From Diplonema japonicum (taxonomy: Eukaryota; Euglenozoa; Diplonemea; Diplonemida; Diplonemidae): a DNA stretch of 64,000 nucleotides. This document shows positions 23,190 through 32,662 of this stretch, one piece after another. The stretch covers positions 1 through 64,000 of the forward strand of contig OZ025736.1 in assembly GCA_964019335.1 (NCBI GenBank), read 5' to 3'. The translations under genes were made by a program, and so were the position numbers. The notes under the pieces were generated by a model. It made no database searches, was not told where the DNA came from, and worked only from the letters and a program-made list of their open reading frames with translations. Numbering within the stretch: the stretch's first letter is position 1; every line of letters starts with the position of its first letter.

Positions 23190-24771
23190 ATATGGGTCGA
23201 TTTCAAAACCCCCCCCCAAAATGAGGCCAATTGACACTTTCGTTGCATCTTTGGGCATGCCGCCCCCTTTAAAAAAAATTCTCCATATTTCCCGGCCCAT
23301 ATTAGGAAAGAACCCGGGTCAGAAATCGCTCAAGGGTGCTATTTTGACCTATGAAAAATTCAGTCTTAGGGTCAAAATCGGGTTTTAGTGGTTTTGGTAA
23401 AGTCAGAGATTATGCTTTCAATAGCAAGAAATAGCGAAACTCACTGCTAGAAGGTGGCTGAAATGATGTTGGAAGTGGAAACCTTCATTTCCTAGTCTTC
23501 TGCGGCTGAGATGTGCTGCTGCTGAGTGGGCGACCTCGTTTCTTTTTCATACTATTAGGCCTTCTACCGCATTTTGGGGGGGTTTTAAGAGGCTCATTCA
23601 TAGGTGTACTTGTGCTTTGGGCTTGTCATGGGGTGGCGAGTATTTTCGTAATTTGGTTACCATTCTTTCTCGTTTTTCAAGTCCGGGAAGGCTATCAGGA
23701 ACGTCCTCATACTCATCACAAGATTCATAGACTGGGGGCCTTTTCTCTGCCCTGTCTGCATCGAGTTCTTTGATGATGTACTTTAGTTCCTTCTAGCTCG
23801 TGGACGCACACGTAGCAAAACACCCTCCGGTGTGCTCCTGAGCTCATATGCACCTGTAAAATCCGGAAACTCAAGAATTTTCTTTTTGTACGGGCCAAAG
23901 ACATCAGTAACTACATGCACGGCACACTGTATCGTATTGGTGATGTTAGCTATTTGTTCCACAGTTTTAATTGTTGTGGAACGAGGCACCCAAAACCAAA
24001 CACGAGAGAGCACACCAAAGTGGCTGTCCCTGTTGTTTTTGCCGTGTTTCTCCCCCAGAAACCACAGGGAAAACGTCCGATCGGGATATACATAACGAAG
24101 ACCAAAAAGAACAAAGTAGCAAAATTCCTTTGCACGAAAGTGACGCCCACCGTCAGTCCAGAGTATCCACTCCATTTTTTTCTTTATTTTTTCCTGTGCC
24201 CATGCTACTGTGGAACAAGACTTTTCCAACAGTAAGGCCAGCTGCCCTTATTTCATCATGTGTGATGTGGTCAAGCCTCATGCCTCTGACCAATTGGCGC
24301 CGTGTGGTGTCTTGTTGGCTACTAAATCAACCAGAAAATGATAGCAGAAGTGCCGCTAGAAGTTCCCTTTTACACACCACTTCACAAACTAGTGCAGCAC
24401 AGTCGTTGCCACTGAGCTTCTCAAAAACCTCTGTGGCGAGTGTCCTGATCGCCGTGGTGTTCCCATTTACCCTTTCTCGGTCCGAATACCATTTTTTTTT
24501 ACCCCTAGCTTCTCAACAGCAAAAGCATCCATTTTTGTCACCCCCTCTTTTACTGAATTTGTGCAAAGTGAAAAAACCCATTTTTGCCCCTAGGACTGAA
24601 TTTTCTGGGTACTAGTAACACTCACTTTCCCATTTTCTGGGGTGTTTTCTTTCCTAACCTGGGCCGGGAAAGTTGTAGAATTTTTTTTCTTTGGGAAAAA
24701 GTACTTAGAGAAATATTGAAAGTGTCAATTGGCCTCATTTTTTTGGGGGGGGGTTTGAAACGATGCCATAT
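23190..24771 (-). mobile_element. DDE-transposase element with about 200-bp terminal inverted repeats
   Basis: The left end (ATATGGGTCGATTTCAAA) and the reverse complement of the right end (ATATGGCATCGTTTCAAA) match imperfectly for about 200 bp. Shared blocks include ATGAGGCCAATTGACACTTTC, TTCCCGGCCCA and AAAATTCAGTC. A 3-bp TTA flanks both sides (23187-23189, 24772-24774), a possible target duplication. Inside, the minus strand encodes WTDGGRHFRAKEF and later EKHGKNNRDSHFGVLSR. This spacing of Asp, His-Gly-Lys and a following Asp is seen in a family of eukaryotic DDE transposase-like proteins. Upstream codons contain stops, so the copy is degenerate. A basic tail (KKKRGRPL) may be an AT-hook. 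The superfamily is not assigned. Confidence 0.7.
23783..24169 (-). pseudogene. DDE transposase fragment
   Basis: The readable part runs from about MEWILWTDGGRHFR to a stop after RVRPRARRN. It holds the candidate first catalytic Asp (TDGG) and an HGK...D block. The N-terminal half upstream is broken by several stops, and no complete ORF can be read. It lies inside the long-TIR element. Confidence 0.6.
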
Positions 24772-24797
24772 TTATATTCAATTCTGTAAAGTTACAT

Positions 24798-25130
24798 GAG
24801 GGAAATTCTGCAGAACCATAAAAAAAAAATAATTCTTTATGACTATATGTCTTTGTTGTTCGCACGAGCAAAAAAGATTTTTAAAAAGCTGCGGAAGTTT
24901 TTTGCTCGGCACAAGTTGCATAAAGTTATAAAATCATTTTTTGAAAGATAAATATTTGTAACAAAAAAAAAAAAAAAAAAAATCAGAAATCACTTTACAT
25001 TGACGAGTAAATGCAAAGTGCAGAATAAACGTAAAGTTAACGGCTAAATTTGGTTTTAAAAAACGTGCCGTAAAAAGTAAGGCCGAAGGTTCGATTTTTT
25101 TGACCCCGATTTTCCAAAAGAAAGTTCGCG

Positions 25131-25161
<31 letters not shown>

Positions 25162-25260
25162 GAAACATAAAGCTCAGCCTTGCTCCGCCTATAATTATAG
25201 TCAATGAGAAAATTTAGCCTTATTTTTGGTAGTTTTTTCTTGGGTGTCCGAATTTCCCTC
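24798..25260. repeat. Candidate MITE with imperfect terminal inverted repeats
   Basis: Ends GAGGGAAATTCTG (24798) and CGAATTTCCCTC (ending 25260) are inverted copies. Interior similarity continues (GACTATA on both arms). There is no coding capacity. A target duplication is not clear. Confidence 0.4.
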
Positions 25261-25677
25261 AACTTTTTTTTTTACAAAAAAAAATTAAATTAAATTCTTT
25301 TTTTTTTCTTTTTTTTTATTCTTTTTTTTTACCACGCCTAAGCTACTATGACAAACGGAAACTATGGCTGGAGATTAAGAAAGCAGATCACCTTAGTTCA
25401 GAACTCCGCTGCCACTTGGTTTTGACCACATTGACATGAATAAAAAAAATTAGAACCTTCCCTCTCCAACTTGTTGTAGCTCCCTTGTGCCGACAGGTAC
25501 TAAAAAATTGCAGATTTTTGGAAAATAGTATCTGCCTGTCATAGTGACGCTTGAGGGGTGGGGGGTGTATAAAAAAATCACGTTGGAAATAGAGTAGCTT
25601 TGTTTGTAACACATAGAAAAAAGCAAAATTATTTATAAGAAGGTATACGTGCTGGGGGGGGGGGGGGGGGGTAAGCT

Positions 25678-25930
25678 GTCCACAATTGCACTTTTTTTTT
25701 GGCTGTAAAAAAAAATGAAAAGAAAGAAGTTGCGAGAAAATGCTGTTTACTTGTTACTTCAAAAATAGTTTCCTTTTAGGGTTTTTTTTTTTCCTTTTTT
25801 TTTTCTTCTTTTTTTTTTTTCAATCCTGGCTTTCGCTAAAGACGAATCTAAGGCCAAGAAATGCCAGGACAAAGATAGAAACTATTTCCGAAAGACGAAC
25901 ACCCGCATTCGCTTTACCACCACCACCCTC

Positions 25931-25972
<42 letters not shown>

Positions 25973-25993
25973 AGAGAACCGGCAATTGTGGAC
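25678..25993. repeat. Candidate 316-bp fold-back element
   Basis: GTCCACAATTGC at 25678 is exactly inverted as GCAATTGTGGAC ending at 25993. The middle is mostly homopolymer with one island (CTTTCGCTAAAGACGAATC). There is no ORF. Confidence 0.45.
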
Positions 25994-26352
25994 ACTTTTA
26001 AAGTAAAAAACAAAACAAAAAACAAAAACAAAAAAACCGCGTGATTTTAGCAGAGAAAAAAAAAAAAGAAACACTCATGAAAAGAGCTTAAGACAAAAAA
26101 AAAGCGGGGGGGGTGGGACAGAGAAACACTCTGCAATAATAAATAAATAAATTTGTTTGTGCGCACGAGCAGAATTTTACCTAATAAAATAGCTCATTAC
26201 GCTGCCATCAACTAGTTTTTAGTCTCGACAATAATGTTAAAACAAAAAAAAAAAAATATTGAGCAATAGAAGAAAAAAAAAAAATGACTCTTGGGGAGGA
26301 TAGTTTTTTTCTTATCAAACATTTAAAAAAAAAAAGTAAAATAAAAAAAATA
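25994..26352. other. AT-rich spacer
   Basis: Short A-runs and a GTGCGCACGAGCA string at about 26159, similar to one at about 24857. No gene is visible. Confidence 0.6.
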
Positions 26353-26817
26353 TCACATTATACTACAGGAACTTGCGTATTCAGCGGAGTAAAGAACAGC
26401 AGTGTGGTACTCGTTATAAGGATCGCAGTAACAAGCAGGAGGAGAGTCGGGCTGGGGCTTAATCACGGGAGGGATGGGACTCTGCCTTGTCTTTTGACGG
26501 CGTTGGTCCTCCTCAGCTTTTTGTTGTTTTCTCATAGAGCGCGCCTCTATCTCTGTCTGAACCCACCTGTGGAACTTCCTCTCGGAGGTATTGTGCCCGG
26601 GGGGCCCGTAGCACCGGCTCAATTTATTCGGGGAACATTTCCGCTTCTCGCTCAGTGCTTCCGTGTCTGTCTGCACAGCCAACTCCACCCCCCGTCTTGT
26701 TCTCAAGACGCCCTCAATACTCCACTGTTCGCTCGTTATACTCCCGTCCCTGGGGGAACTTTGCGTGCTTGAAGAAGCACTTTGCACACAACGGTGTATA
26801 TTCACCAAGCTGCGCAT
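26353..26817 (-). CDS. Small protein of unknown function
   Basis: A 154-aa frame from the ATG at 26817. The sequence is Ser/Arg/Gln-rich with one basic helix (RKQQKAEEDQRRQKTRQ), a Pro-rich segment and a short Cys-containing tail (ACYCDPYN ... SSCSIM). I recognise no family. Support for a real gene: a pyrimidine-rich tract followed by TTTCCAG at 26834-26840 gives a 16-nt 5' UTR, the frame is free of homopolymer, and the strand matches its neighbours. An extra upstream exon is possible because the frame stays open beyond the ATG. Confidence 0.5.
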   Translation of the reverse strand: MRSLVNIHRCVQSASSSTQSSPRDGSITSEQWSIEGVLRTRRGVELAVQTDTEALSEKRKCSPNKLSRCYGPPGHNTSERKFHRWVQTEIEARSMRKQQKAEEDQRRQKTRQSPIPPVIKPQPDSPPACYCDPYNEYHTAVLYSAEYASSCSIM

Positions 26818-26979
26818 TGCATGTGCAAGAGCCCTGGAAATACTTTCACGGTCAACAAACAAAGGGGCAAGGGGAGAGAAAAAAAAAAAAGTTTTTTTTG
26901 AATTATGGTATGAAGTATGCGTGAAAGGGAGATGGAAATCCTTCCTTTTTTTTTTTCTTTTTTTTTTTTTTTTTGTTAT

Positions 26980-29409
26980 TTACATTTTCTCTCCGCCGTC
27001 TTCTTTTTTATCCCCGGTTGAAAACACCGGTTGTTTCCCTTTCAAATTCTTCCTCAGCCTTTTGATCAGGCACCTCATGGATTGCTCGAACTCTGTGCTG
27101 TCATGGTTCAGATATTTAATACACTTGAAGACAGGATCGATAACCTGGCTGGTACCGGTATACACAACATTAGAAAGAGCCATCTCATCAAGAACCTCAT
27201 CTGTCTGCAATGACTCTTTATACTCCTGAACAATGTCGTACCAAAGATCGTTAACATACACCGCACCAAGGGTTTTGTACTCGGAAATGCTCATATACAT
27301 TTTAAAAGTGTCCCGAGTGAGGGTCACATCTGAGTCTTGCAGGTCTTGATCTTCTCCTTTTAACAGAATATTGTGTTCTTCAATATTATATAAAGTCCGT
27401 TGAAGGCAGTCTGTTATGGAAATACCTTTTTTTAAAAGAGCCAGGGTTGCGTAGATTCGCTCCGGTCGGAAGCATCTGATCATGGACGCGATCCACTGTT
27501 GCAGTTCTTCAGACAACGGTATTGCAGAGTATTTGGCAGACACAACGGCGAAGCCTTCCGCGAGGATCGCGATGGTCATGTTTAACAGTATGAAGAAAAC
27601 GAGAACAACATAACCCCAGAAAAAAGCCCCTGCAAGCACCCTATTCTCTCGCCTCATTGCCGGGTATATCCCAGAATCACCATCCTGCAGCCTTCCGAAA
27701 TCCCCAACTAACATCCGTAGCAGTGTTGTGTATGAAGTGTCAATACTGTGGAATTCCCACATTGTTGTGCCGAATAGTGACGTGCCTGCCAATGCAAATG
27801 CGAGTACCGACCATGCAAATAAAGCTAGCACCCCGACAAGCTGAGATTTCCGTTCTGCTATCGACAGTGTCAATACCCCAAGCCTCGGGTTCAACCTCAA
27901 GAATTTCAAGATTTTCAGGAACACAAGCGTTACGTTTCCAGCGTTCGCGTAGATTTGAAGCGACCATAGTGTCAGCAAGAAGTCGAGGTCCTTCGGGTAG
28001 GTCGGTGGATATGGGAAGCTGTTGTTTTCCGATTGTTTCGAAATATCCCACCACGCCCAGCGCACCGCGAAGACCACTAAAAAAACGATTAAATTCACGA
28101 ATTCCAACGCGTTCCAAACATCGAATAAAAACGCGACGATCTTCCCCTTCGTCCGTTTGAACACGATCCAGTCTCGCGAGAAGGCGTAGATGTAGTACAG
28201 AATGTACACAAAAAAGAAAAAATCGAATATGGTCTGCCCTTGCGACCGGGATTGCGTCCAGAGCAAGAACGTCCGAAACTGGTACTGAGGGAGCAAAGCA
28301 CCGCTTGGAGAAAATTCCACGAAAAGCTTGACCGACGTAAAGGAGTTGATGGCAGGACTGTACGTGAAGAACTCCACAGACACAAACCTAGTTTGAACAC
28401 TGTCTATAAAAGGGTACTTTACCAAGACATTCACTAAATCTTGAACCTCGCCACATGTTTTTTCAAATGGGATATCGATAACGTACCCGCCACAGTGATA
28501 CCAAGCAATCTGCCCTGTCGTGTATTGCCCGCCTTCCACCTCATCGCACTGGTAATGCGTGTAAAGAGTTGTTTCCTTCCGGTTTGCGTCTGCGGAAGCG
28601 GGTTGCAAAGGGTTTTGAATCCCGAATCGGGTATCGGTTTCCTCCCCATTCCCCGCAAGACCGTAACACGGCTCCATTAGAGTTTCATTGAACAAATTGG
28701 GTTCTAGTGAACAGGATTCGTTTGACGCACGGATGGTACGGAGGCGGAGGGCGCCAAGTAAATAATTCGTGCCTTGCATCGTCCGCGTCCCTACCGATTT
28801 GTTTGCATCGCCACCACACGGGTGGAAAACGTTTGGGACTAAGACTGAGCTGAACCAGTTGTTCCAGTCGGGTACACTAGTGATGTCAACATATGTTTTC
28901 GTGTATTCAAAATCGCTGAGTTCGTTGCCCATTACACGGTCACGTAGAACGCCGCTTGTGTAGTACGACTCTTCTATGTGTCGGCCGCCGTAGACGAATA
29001 TTGTGAACATAACAACGAATGGGATGTAGATGATGAGGTCCGTGTATAATATAGATTTTTTTATCCGGGTTTCAATGACCTTTACCACAATTGGGAGCGG
29101 GACGCTCGTTGCCATCACGTAGTCGGTACCAGCGAGGTCGTCGGCCCAGTTCGTTGGTTCGCCGAAGGCCAGCGCCGGGCACGGGGGTTCTCCCTCCGGG
29201 CGCACGAACAGCCCGCCATCCTTGTCCTCTCCAAGCCCTTTCGACGACTCCGAGGAACGGTTGTCCCCATCCTCTGATTGCTTACCTTCGTTCATGACTT
29301 TACCTTGCTGAGCATCATTGAGGTCGGGGTTGGAGGCTCGAGGGGAATTAATGTTATATTTTTCCTTTTTGTTTTTTTGTGTGTTGTGTTTTTTTTTTTT
29401 TTTTGGCAT
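26980..29409 (-). CDS. Polycystin (PKD2/TRPP)-like cation channel
   Basis: 809 aa. A polar N-terminus precedes TM1 (about residues 125-145, LIIYIPFVVMFTIFVYG). A large lumenal domain follows (about 145-395) with paired Cys and PKD-type motifs (WYHCGGYVIDIPF, TYSPAINSFTSVKLFVEF). A six-helix channel core comes next; the pore region reads TTLLRMLVGDFGRL and the last helix FFILLNMTIAILAEGF, both typical of polycystins. The C-terminal tail is acidic and charged, with no obvious EF-hand. Polycystins form tetrameric cation channels of cilia or endomembranes; in flagellates they commonly sit on the flagellum, which is inference here. The first ATG is followed by a Lys-rich A-run (PKKKKKHN), so the true start may be the later VMNEGKQ methionine. 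Confidence 0.9.
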   Translation of the reverse strand: MPKKKKKHNTQKNKKEKYNINSPRASNPDLNDAQQGKVMNEGKQSEDGDNRSSESSKGLGEDKDGGLFVRPEGEPPCPALAFGEPTNWADDLAGTDYVMATSVPLPIVVKVIETRIKKSILYTDLIIYIPFVVMFTIFVYGGRHIEESYYTSGVLRDRVMGNELSDFEYTKTYVDITSVPDWNNWFSSVLVPNVFHPCGGDANKSVGTRTMQGTNYLLGALRLRTIRASNESCSLEPNLFNETLMEPCYGLAGNGEETDTRFGIQNPLQPASADANRKETTLYTHYQCDEVEGGQYTTGQIAWYHCGGYVIDIPFEKTCGEVQDLVNVLVKYPFIDSVQTRFVSVEFFTYSPAINSFTSVKLFVEFSPSGALLPQYQFRTFLLWTQSRSQGQTIFDFFFFVYILYYIYAFSRDWIVFKRTKGKIVAFLFDVWNALEFVNLIVFLVVFAVRWAWWDISKQSENNSFPYPPTYPKDLDFLLTLWSLQIYANAGNVTLVFLKILKFLRLNPRLGVLTLSIAERKSQLVGVLALFAWSVLAFALAGTSLFGTTMWEFHSIDTSYTTLLRMLVGDFGRLQDGDSGIYPAMRRENRVLAGAFFWGYVVLVFFILLNMTIAILAEGFAVVSAKYSAIPLSEELQQWIASMIRCFRPERIYATLALLKKGISITDCLQRTLYNIEEHNILLKGEDQDLQDSDVTLTRDTFKMYMSISEYKTLGAVYVNDLWYDIVQEYKESLQTDEVLDEMALSNVVYTGTSQVIDPVFKCIKYLNHDSTEFEQSMRCLIKRLRKNLKGKQPVFSTGDKKEDGGEKM

Positions 29410-29561
29410 AATAATTAGGGGGGGGGGGGGGAGAAGAGAAAAAAAAGAAAACGTTAGGTTGAGGGGACGAGGTAGTACTTGAACAGAAGAAAAGAAAAAA
29501 ACGGAAAGAAGCAGAATTCACAAAAATAACGCCACACTTTTCCCCCCCCCAAAAAAAAAGA

Positions 29562-30743
29562 CTAAAAACAGTTGATGTGCAACATGTTATTAGGTGTCGC
29601 GGTGCCTGCCTGCATGACGATCCCCTTAAGCGAATCGTCGATCAGCTTCTGCTTGACGTTTGCAGGGGTGGTTGTGGGTGCCGATGTGAGGATGACGGCG
29701 ACGGCAGCGGCAACATGCGGGGTGGCCATCGACGTCCCGGACAAGCTCGCGTAAGAAGTGTCCGAGGTGAAAAAAGCAGCGACGATAGTCGACCCAGGAG
29801 CGAAGAGGTCCACGCAACGGCCGTAGTTAGCGAACGACGTTCGGGCATCGACGAGAATACCACCGGAGTTGCCCAGCTCTGTCGACGACACTGTAATGAC
29901 GTTTGTGTCAGAGGCAGGGCTGTAATTGCACGCATCATCACCGTTGTTTCCCGCAGCAACAACCATGTGCATGCTATCATTCACAGCTGCCGACACTGCG
30001 TTGTTAATAGCACTGGACAGCTCGACTTCGAAGGCCATCGTTGCAACGGAAGGTTTACCTGTTGTTTTCATGTCGGTGGTTGCCCATTGGAGCCCTTGGA
30101 TGATGCTAGATGTGGTCCCGGCACCGTTGTCCCCTAACACTTTTACGGAAATAATATGTGCGGATTTTGAAACACCGTATCTTGTGCCGGATACAATGCC
30201 TGCCACGTGGGTGCCGTGTCCTGTGTTGTCGGCGTTGGTGCCGCCTGCGGTGTTGGCTCCTTCGGTGCATTTGCCTGTGAGGTCTTGATGCGTGCATCGG
30301 ACGCCAGTGTCGAGGACGTACACGTTGACGCCAGTGCCCCATTCAGGGTCGTGTGCGAAGCTGTCAAGAGCGTCTTCGGCGGAAGATGTCGTGCATCGTG
30401 TTTGCCCCCATGATACGTTTTTGGTTTGAACCGCGGGGCAGTGGTTTGCCACTTTCACTATCATGTTGTGTTCGATGCTGGCCACCACGTTGTCGTGGTG
30501 CAGGGCCCACTGCAGCATCGCGTCCTCCATCCTCGCGAACACCGCCTTGAAGCCGCTTCCTATCGCCATGGGTTCGCCTCGGATCCTCCTGCTCACCTCG
30601 TCGAAAACTCGGTCGGTTACGTTCTTCTTTAGCACCACGATGTACTCCCCTGGGATGACATCCTCAGGCACGCGAGGGGGCGTCACCACCAACCCGGCGG
30701 CGCTGCATACTACAACCAGCAGCACAGCTGTTCTCATCATCAT
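29562..30743 (-). CDS. Proteinase K-type subtilase (S8) with signal peptide and I9 propeptide
   Basis: 393 aa. A signal peptide (MMMRTAVLLVVVCSAAG) is followed by an inhibitor_I9 propeptide (about 30-98, ending SIEHNMIVKV) and the S8 domain. The triad is intact: Asp145 (VYVLDTGV), His176 (GHGTHVAG) and Ser338 (SGTSMATPH), with oxyanion Asn266 (AAGN). It should be a secreted or lysosomal serine endopeptidase. One oddity: the substrate-binding strand usually written NMSLGG is TMAFEV (about residues 235-240), removing the Gly pair that lines the S2-S4 sites. Specificity may therefore differ. Upstream in-frame codons come from a Lys-rich homopolymer, so the triple ATG was chosen. Confidence 0.93.
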   Translation of the reverse strand: MMMRTAVLLVVVCSAAGLVVTPPRVPEDVIPGEYIVVLKKNVTDRVFDEVSRRIRGEPMAIGSGFKAVFARMEDAMLQWALHHDNVVASIEHNMIVKVANHCPAVQTKNVSWGQTRCTTSSAEDALDSFAHDPEWGTGVNVYVLDTGVRCTHQDLTGKCTEGANTAGGTNADNTGHGTHVAGIVSGTRYGVSKSAHIISVKVLGDNGAGTTSSIIQGLQWATTDMKTTGKPSVATMAFEVELSSAINNAVSAAVNDSMHMVVAAGNNGDDACNYSPASDTNVITVSSTELGNSGGILVDARTSFANYGRCVDLFAPGSTIVAAFFTSDTSYASLSGTSMATPHVAAAVAVILTSAPTTTPANVKQKLIDDSLKGIVMQAGTATPNNMLHINCF

Positions 30744-30912
30744 TGTTTTTTTTCTTTTTCTTTTTCTTTTTTTTTTCCTTTTCTTGATGACCTCCCTTTT
30801 TTTTTTTTTTAAATGGGTTTGGAAGGGTGATATCAAAAAAAAAAACTTTTTTTTTTTCCATAACACAAATTGTACTAAAATCTAAAAATAAAGGGGAGAG
30901 GGGGTATATTTA

Positions 30913-30947
<35 letters not shown>

Positions 30948-30948
<1 letters not shown>

Positions 30949-32336
30949 CACGGTTGGTCAAGCTGGAGGTGCAGGATAAACTGAGGGCAGAGAAGCCCCG
31001 GATCACGAACCATCCACTCCCCGTCCCTTTCGTTCCAATGCACGTTCGGGTCCTTTGCCGGGGTCAGCAACTTCAACCCGAGAACTTTAACAGTGGTAGG
31101 TAAAGGAACAGCCTGCGGCTCTTGCGAGCGTGCATACTGCCAAGAGAGGAGCGACTGGCTTTCACAATTCGCGTATTTCGCAGCATTGCCGACATCGGAA
31201 GAAACGTAACAAACAGCAGCGTCGGGTGTGGCGAGGGAAGGACCGTCCGACACATTATCAGGATGCGATGCAGGCAGCAACCCATGCGTGAAGATAGGCT
31301 CGAACAACCGTTCATGTGTCCCGTGGAACACAGTCCGCTCCTTAACATCACTATCATCATCCTGCCGCAACAGGTAATCGCTTTCGAGCAACGGACACGA
31401 CAAATCTGTCACACCGATCAACGTAAAAGCAACATCATTACGCCGCTTCACAAGCCCGCGAAGCGACTTCAAGAACAACTGGAACTTCCAATGCGTCTTG
31501 GGCAACGGCTTGCAGATGTAATCCGACCCACTATCTCGTATCTCACTGCGTTCCTTAAGCGGCAACGCTGTCGAAGAAAGCGCAACATGCTTCGGCCCCG
31601 ACGTGTCGATAGTGAGAGAGGTGTCAATGAGAACGGAACGAGGCGGGGTGGCACCTTGCTTTCGATTCCGCCATCTGTCGGCGTATGATAATGTTTGTTT
31701 CGGCGATGCTCCCGAAGCTACAGATCCTGTCCGTGCTGTGCTCACCGCACGTTTCGTCGGAGTGATGCTACGCGGAGGTGGAGATGTCGAACATCCAGCA
31801 ACTACCGACAATGTATTAGGCCGCCATTGCGGAGATGGTGCGTGGTGTGGTGTACCATCTGTCGTTTGTACTTTGACCCTCCCTCCCAGCTGCATATTAA
31901 TGAGCTTCTTTGTTAATGCGGAATCCTTCCCTGTTGAAAGCAGTTTGTCGCGTTTCTTCGACTGTCTCCGACGTGGGGGGCTTTCACTGAACTCGTCTCT
32001 ATAATAGTGCCGTCCTTCATGGTAAAGCAACCTGTTTCGTGTTAGGGAGTAAATATCCTGTGGTTCAAGGATGGTTGGGACTGGGGATGCGGATCTTACA
32101 GAGTTGACCTCGATTCCGCTTTTGTAGCTTAGAGCGGGTGTTGCTGTTACCTGGCTTCCGGTCATGCTGCCGCTTGTTATTCTTGCCACCATGGCTTTTC
32201 TTTCTATGTAGCAGTCTTCGCAGATCACCTCTTCTCCCATCTCTCGCTCGGTTGCGACTGAGATGGCGTCGACGTCCTCTGTTCGGTGGAAGTCGAGTTG
32301 GCAGCCTGCGCAGATGCGAGGCCACGTGTGCATCAT
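30948..32336 (-). CDS. Zinc-binding protein with C-terminal PARP/ART-like domain
   Basis: 462 aa. The N-terminus has paired CxxC motifs (CAGC at 9-12, CEDC at 39-42), a likely zinc site. A Ser/Pro/Arg-rich linker of about 200 residues follows. The C-terminal 150 residues resemble an ADP-ribosyltransferase fold: ERTVFHGTHERLFEPIF (the H of the H-Y-E triad), then CYVSSDVGNAAKYAN (the Tyr strand), and MVRDPGLLCPQFILHLQ, like the final PARP-type strands. The third catalytic residue cannot be placed; the matching position near RDP is not clearly Glu, so the enzyme could be a mono-ART or inactive. Targets are unknown. A short A-run touches the paired ATGs. Confidence 0.65.
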
Positions 32337-32584
32337 TTTTTTTCTTTTCTTCCCTCTCCCTCTCCCCACCTTTTTTTTTTTTTTTTTTTTTGCTTGGACA
32401 ACAAAGAAATTACTATAACAATATAACGCCTTGTATCTCTTCAGGAAAGGTGTGCCCGGATTGGTTTTTTTTTTGGGGGGGTTTTTCAAAAAAAAAAAAA
32501 AAGACCGAGTGTTCATAGTGCATTGTTTTGAAAAAATATATGCAATTTTTTTCTGTCGTCTTCCAAACACAAGGGGGATGTGCT

Positions 32585-32637
<53 letters not shown>

Positions 32638-32662
32638 ATAAAATGGGCGCAATGACATTGTA
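32337..32662. other. Spacer between K+ channel and ART-like genes
   Basis: A and T runs, the longest about 49 A at 32586-32634. No gene is visible. Confidence 0.7.
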
